DNA of 64,000 bases from assembly GCA_027494115.1 (NCBI GenBank), contig JAOSJL010000001.1:1575926-1639925 (forward strand), given 5' to 3'. The notes below the pieces were generated by a model. It ran no database searches. It was not told the origin of the DNA and saw only the letters and a program-made list of their open reading frames with translations. The DNA is from Acidimicrobiia bacterium. Lineage in GTDB: Bacteria > Actinomycetota > Acidimicrobiia > IMCC26256 > JAOSJL01. Positions 62,454-64,000 of this stretch are shown one piece after another. The translations under genes were made by a program, and so were the position numbers. How positions within the stretch are numbered: position 1 is the stretch's first letter; every line of letters begins with the position of its first letter.

Positions 62454-63747
62454 ATGGACCGTCTGCGCGTGCGACCCGGTGAGCCCCTGTCGGGGTCGGT
62501 GCGCGTCTCGGGCGCCACCAAGAACAGCGGGTGCAAGCACATGGCCGCGGCACTCATGGCTCCCGGCCGGACCCGGCTCACCAACATGCCTCCCGTGGCC
62601 GACCTCGAGGTGATGTCGGATGTCCTGCGTGCCGTGGGTGCATCGGTCGAGCGCCCGAACGACCATGAGGTGATCGTCGACGCGAGCGGGGACCTCCATG
62701 GCGAGGCTCCGTACGATCTCGTCACCCGGATGCGGGCGTCGGTCAACGTTCTCGGGCCGCTTCTCGCCCGGTGCGGCGAGGCGTTCGTCGCCATGCCCGG
62801 TGGCGACAACATCGGGAGCCGCAAACTCGACATGCACTTCCGCGGCCTCACCGACATGGGCGCGGAGATCGAGGTCGTGCACGGGACCATCCACGCGCGG
62901 TGCAGCCGACTCACCGGCGCCTCGATCTCTCTCGACTTTCCCTCGGTCGGGGCGACCGAGAACCTGCTGACGGCCGCGGCACTCGCCAACGGACACACGA
63001 GCATCGAGAACGCGGCACGCGAGCCCGAGATCACCGACCTGGCCGCGTTCCTCAACCGGATGGGCGCGCACGTGACCGGCGCAGGGACCGCCTTCATCGA
63101 GGTCGACGGTGTCGCCGAGCTCGAACCCGTCGAGGCCGAGATCATGCCCGACCGCATCGAGACCGGAACGTTCCTCATGGCGTGCGCGATCGCCGGAGGC
63201 GACATCACGCTCGAGCGTGCGCGCCTCGACCACGTGGAGATGGTCGCCCGCAAGCTCGGCGACATGGGCGTCAAGGTCACCGGTACCGGCGTCGGCGTCG
63301 GAAGCGCCGAGGGCGACGAACCCGATACCGGGATCCGAGTCTCGGCCCACGGACGTCTGAGCGCCGTCGACATCTCGACACTCCCGCACCCGGGCTTCGC
63401 GACCGACTTCATGCCGCTCGCCATGCCCGTGCTCGCCGTGGCCGACGGCACGTCGATCGTGACGGAGAACGTGTTCGACAACCGCTACAGCTTCGTCGAC
63501 GAGCTCAACCGCATGGGCGCCGACATCCGCACGGGAGGGCCGCCACGCCGTGGTGCGCGGCACCGAACGACTCTCGGGCGCGCCCGTGCGCGCTCTCGAC
63601 GTGCGGGCAGGCGCCGCTCTCGTGCTCGCCGGGCTGGCGGCGACCGGCGAAACAGTGATCTCCGAGTGCCACCACATCCAGCGCGGCTACGTGGATCTTC
63701 CCGGCATGCTGCGCTCACTGGGCGCCGACGTCGAAGCCCTCTACTGA
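62454..63747 (+). CDS. murA: UDP-GlcNAc 1-carboxyvinyltransferase (Asp-type active site; one indel)
   Basis: First committed step of peptidoglycan synthesis: adds enolpyruvate from PEP to UDP-GlcNAc. About 430 residues. N-terminal SGATKNSGCKHMAAALMAPG carries the PEP/UDP-binding Lys-Asn with one extra Thr relative to the usual GAKN. The active-site loop reads AMPGGDNIGSRKLDMHFRGL: Asp stands where most enzymes have the fosfomycin-reactive Cys, as in mycobacteria. Other motifs: PSVGATENLLTAAALANG, MPDRIETGTFLMACAI, HPGFATDFMPLAMPVLAV. The frame breaks at GGG 63537-63539; with GG it reads RTGGRHAVVRGTERLSG and ends ...GADVEALY. Confidence 0.95.
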
Positions 63748-63776
63748 CCGAGCTCTCGACAATCACCGTGCCGCTC

Positions 63777-63790
63777 CCGCCCTAGGGCGG
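63777..63790. terminator. 14-bp palindrome between murA and the HNH gene
   Basis: CCGCCCTAGGGCGG is a perfect palindrome covering the stop codon of the convergent HNH gene (cta on the plus strand) and lying 29 bp after the murA stop. It could end transcription in either direction, but with no loop and no T-tract the case is weak. Confidence 0.3.
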
Positions 63791-64000
63791 TTTGACCTCG
63801 AGTTCTCCGTCATCGGTGAGCTCGGCTGTCCAGCGGTGTTCGTGGAGCTTCGTGTGATGGGCTCGGCACAACAACGCGAGGTTGTCGAGGCGGGTATCGC
63901 CACCGTTGGCCCAGTGGTGGAGGTGGTGCGCGTCGCACCATCCGGGTGGTCGGTCGCATCCGGGCCAGGCACAGCCTCGGTCGCGTACGACCAGTGCCCT
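63782..64000 (-). CDS. HNH endonuclease, C-terminal part (cut by window edge)
   Basis: The reverse strand from 64000 down to a TAG at 63782 encodes 72 residues: RDRGCAWPGCDRP, WCDAHHLHHWANGGDT, LDNLALLCRAHHTKLHEHRW. Two CxxC-like pairs (CAWPGC, and WC with LLC) plus the HH...N...H triad are the HNH/ββα-metal nuclease signature found at the C-terminus of DUF222-HNH proteins, very common in multicopy in actinobacteria. The N-terminal part, including DUF222 if present, lies outside the window. Confidence 0.9.
   Translation of the reverse strand, partial: RALVVRDRGCAWPGCDRPPGWCDAHHLHHWANGGDTRLDNLALLCRAHHTKLHEHRWTAELTDDGELEVKPP

Overview
The window is high-GC bacterial DNA, most likely from an actinobacterium and plausibly from the Acidimicrobiia. 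The evidence is GTG/ATG starts, an actinobacterial-type backbone (prfA-prmC ... glyA-wecA-atp ... murA), a MurA with Asp at the usual active-site Cys, LPXTG-type wall anchors, and many genes preceded by a TANNNT -10 box only 6-8 nt from the start codon (leaderless transcripts). The taxonomic call is inference.

Layout. 1-6.7 kb: the 3' part of a giant cell-wall-anchored adhesin (VWA domain, 11 near-identical 306-bp CnaB-like repeats, LPFTG anchor). 7.0-9.3 kb: release factor 1, its methyltransferase PrmC and a small protein. 9.3-16.6 kb: DUF983 protein, thiolase-like protein, a c-di-GMP-binding (PilZ) cellulose-synthase-like enzyme, two coupled PD-(D/E)XK-type proteins, and a DUF4012 protein. 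16.8-37.7 kb: a surface polysaccharide locus with a small LPXTG protein, initiating sugar-phosphate transferase, GH26-like lipoprotein, L-2-hydroxyglutarate oxidase-like protein, a GT-C enzyme, flippase, five glycosyltransferases on the main strand plus another upstream, polymerase/ligase, Wzz/tyrosine-kinase-like protein, CDP-sugar genes (rfbF, epimerase, aminotransferase) and a decayed sugar C-methyltransferase. 37.7-48.1 kb: glyA, wecA and the complete F1Fo ATP synthase operon (atpZ/I, I, B, E, F, H, A, G, D, C). 48.1-62.4 kb: an accessory stretch with a GH-like protein, a dead IS481-type element, glpX, a sulfatase, DUF1330 and methyltransferase genes, lipoproteins, a GT4/methyltransferase/six-hairpin operon, an S9 peptidase, a hydrolase and an enoyl-CoA hydratase. 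62.4-64 kb: murA and the 3' end of an HNH endonuclease gene.

The polysaccharide genes form a coherent pathway: the sugar-phosphate transferase (or WecA) starts the lipid-linked unit, glycosyltransferases extend it with sugars that include a CDP-deoxysugar made by RfbF and partners, the flippase exports it, and the ligase/polymerase with the Wzz-kinase-like protein sets chain length. The GH26-like lipoprotein may trim it.

Main caution: at least thirteen genes, including essential atpA and murA, are broken by one-base indels, mostly in short homopolymers. These are best read as sequencing or assembly errors, so each such gene is annotated here as one gene with the indel position. The sugar C-methyltransferase and the IS481 transposase are different: they carry several kinds of damage and look truly dead.
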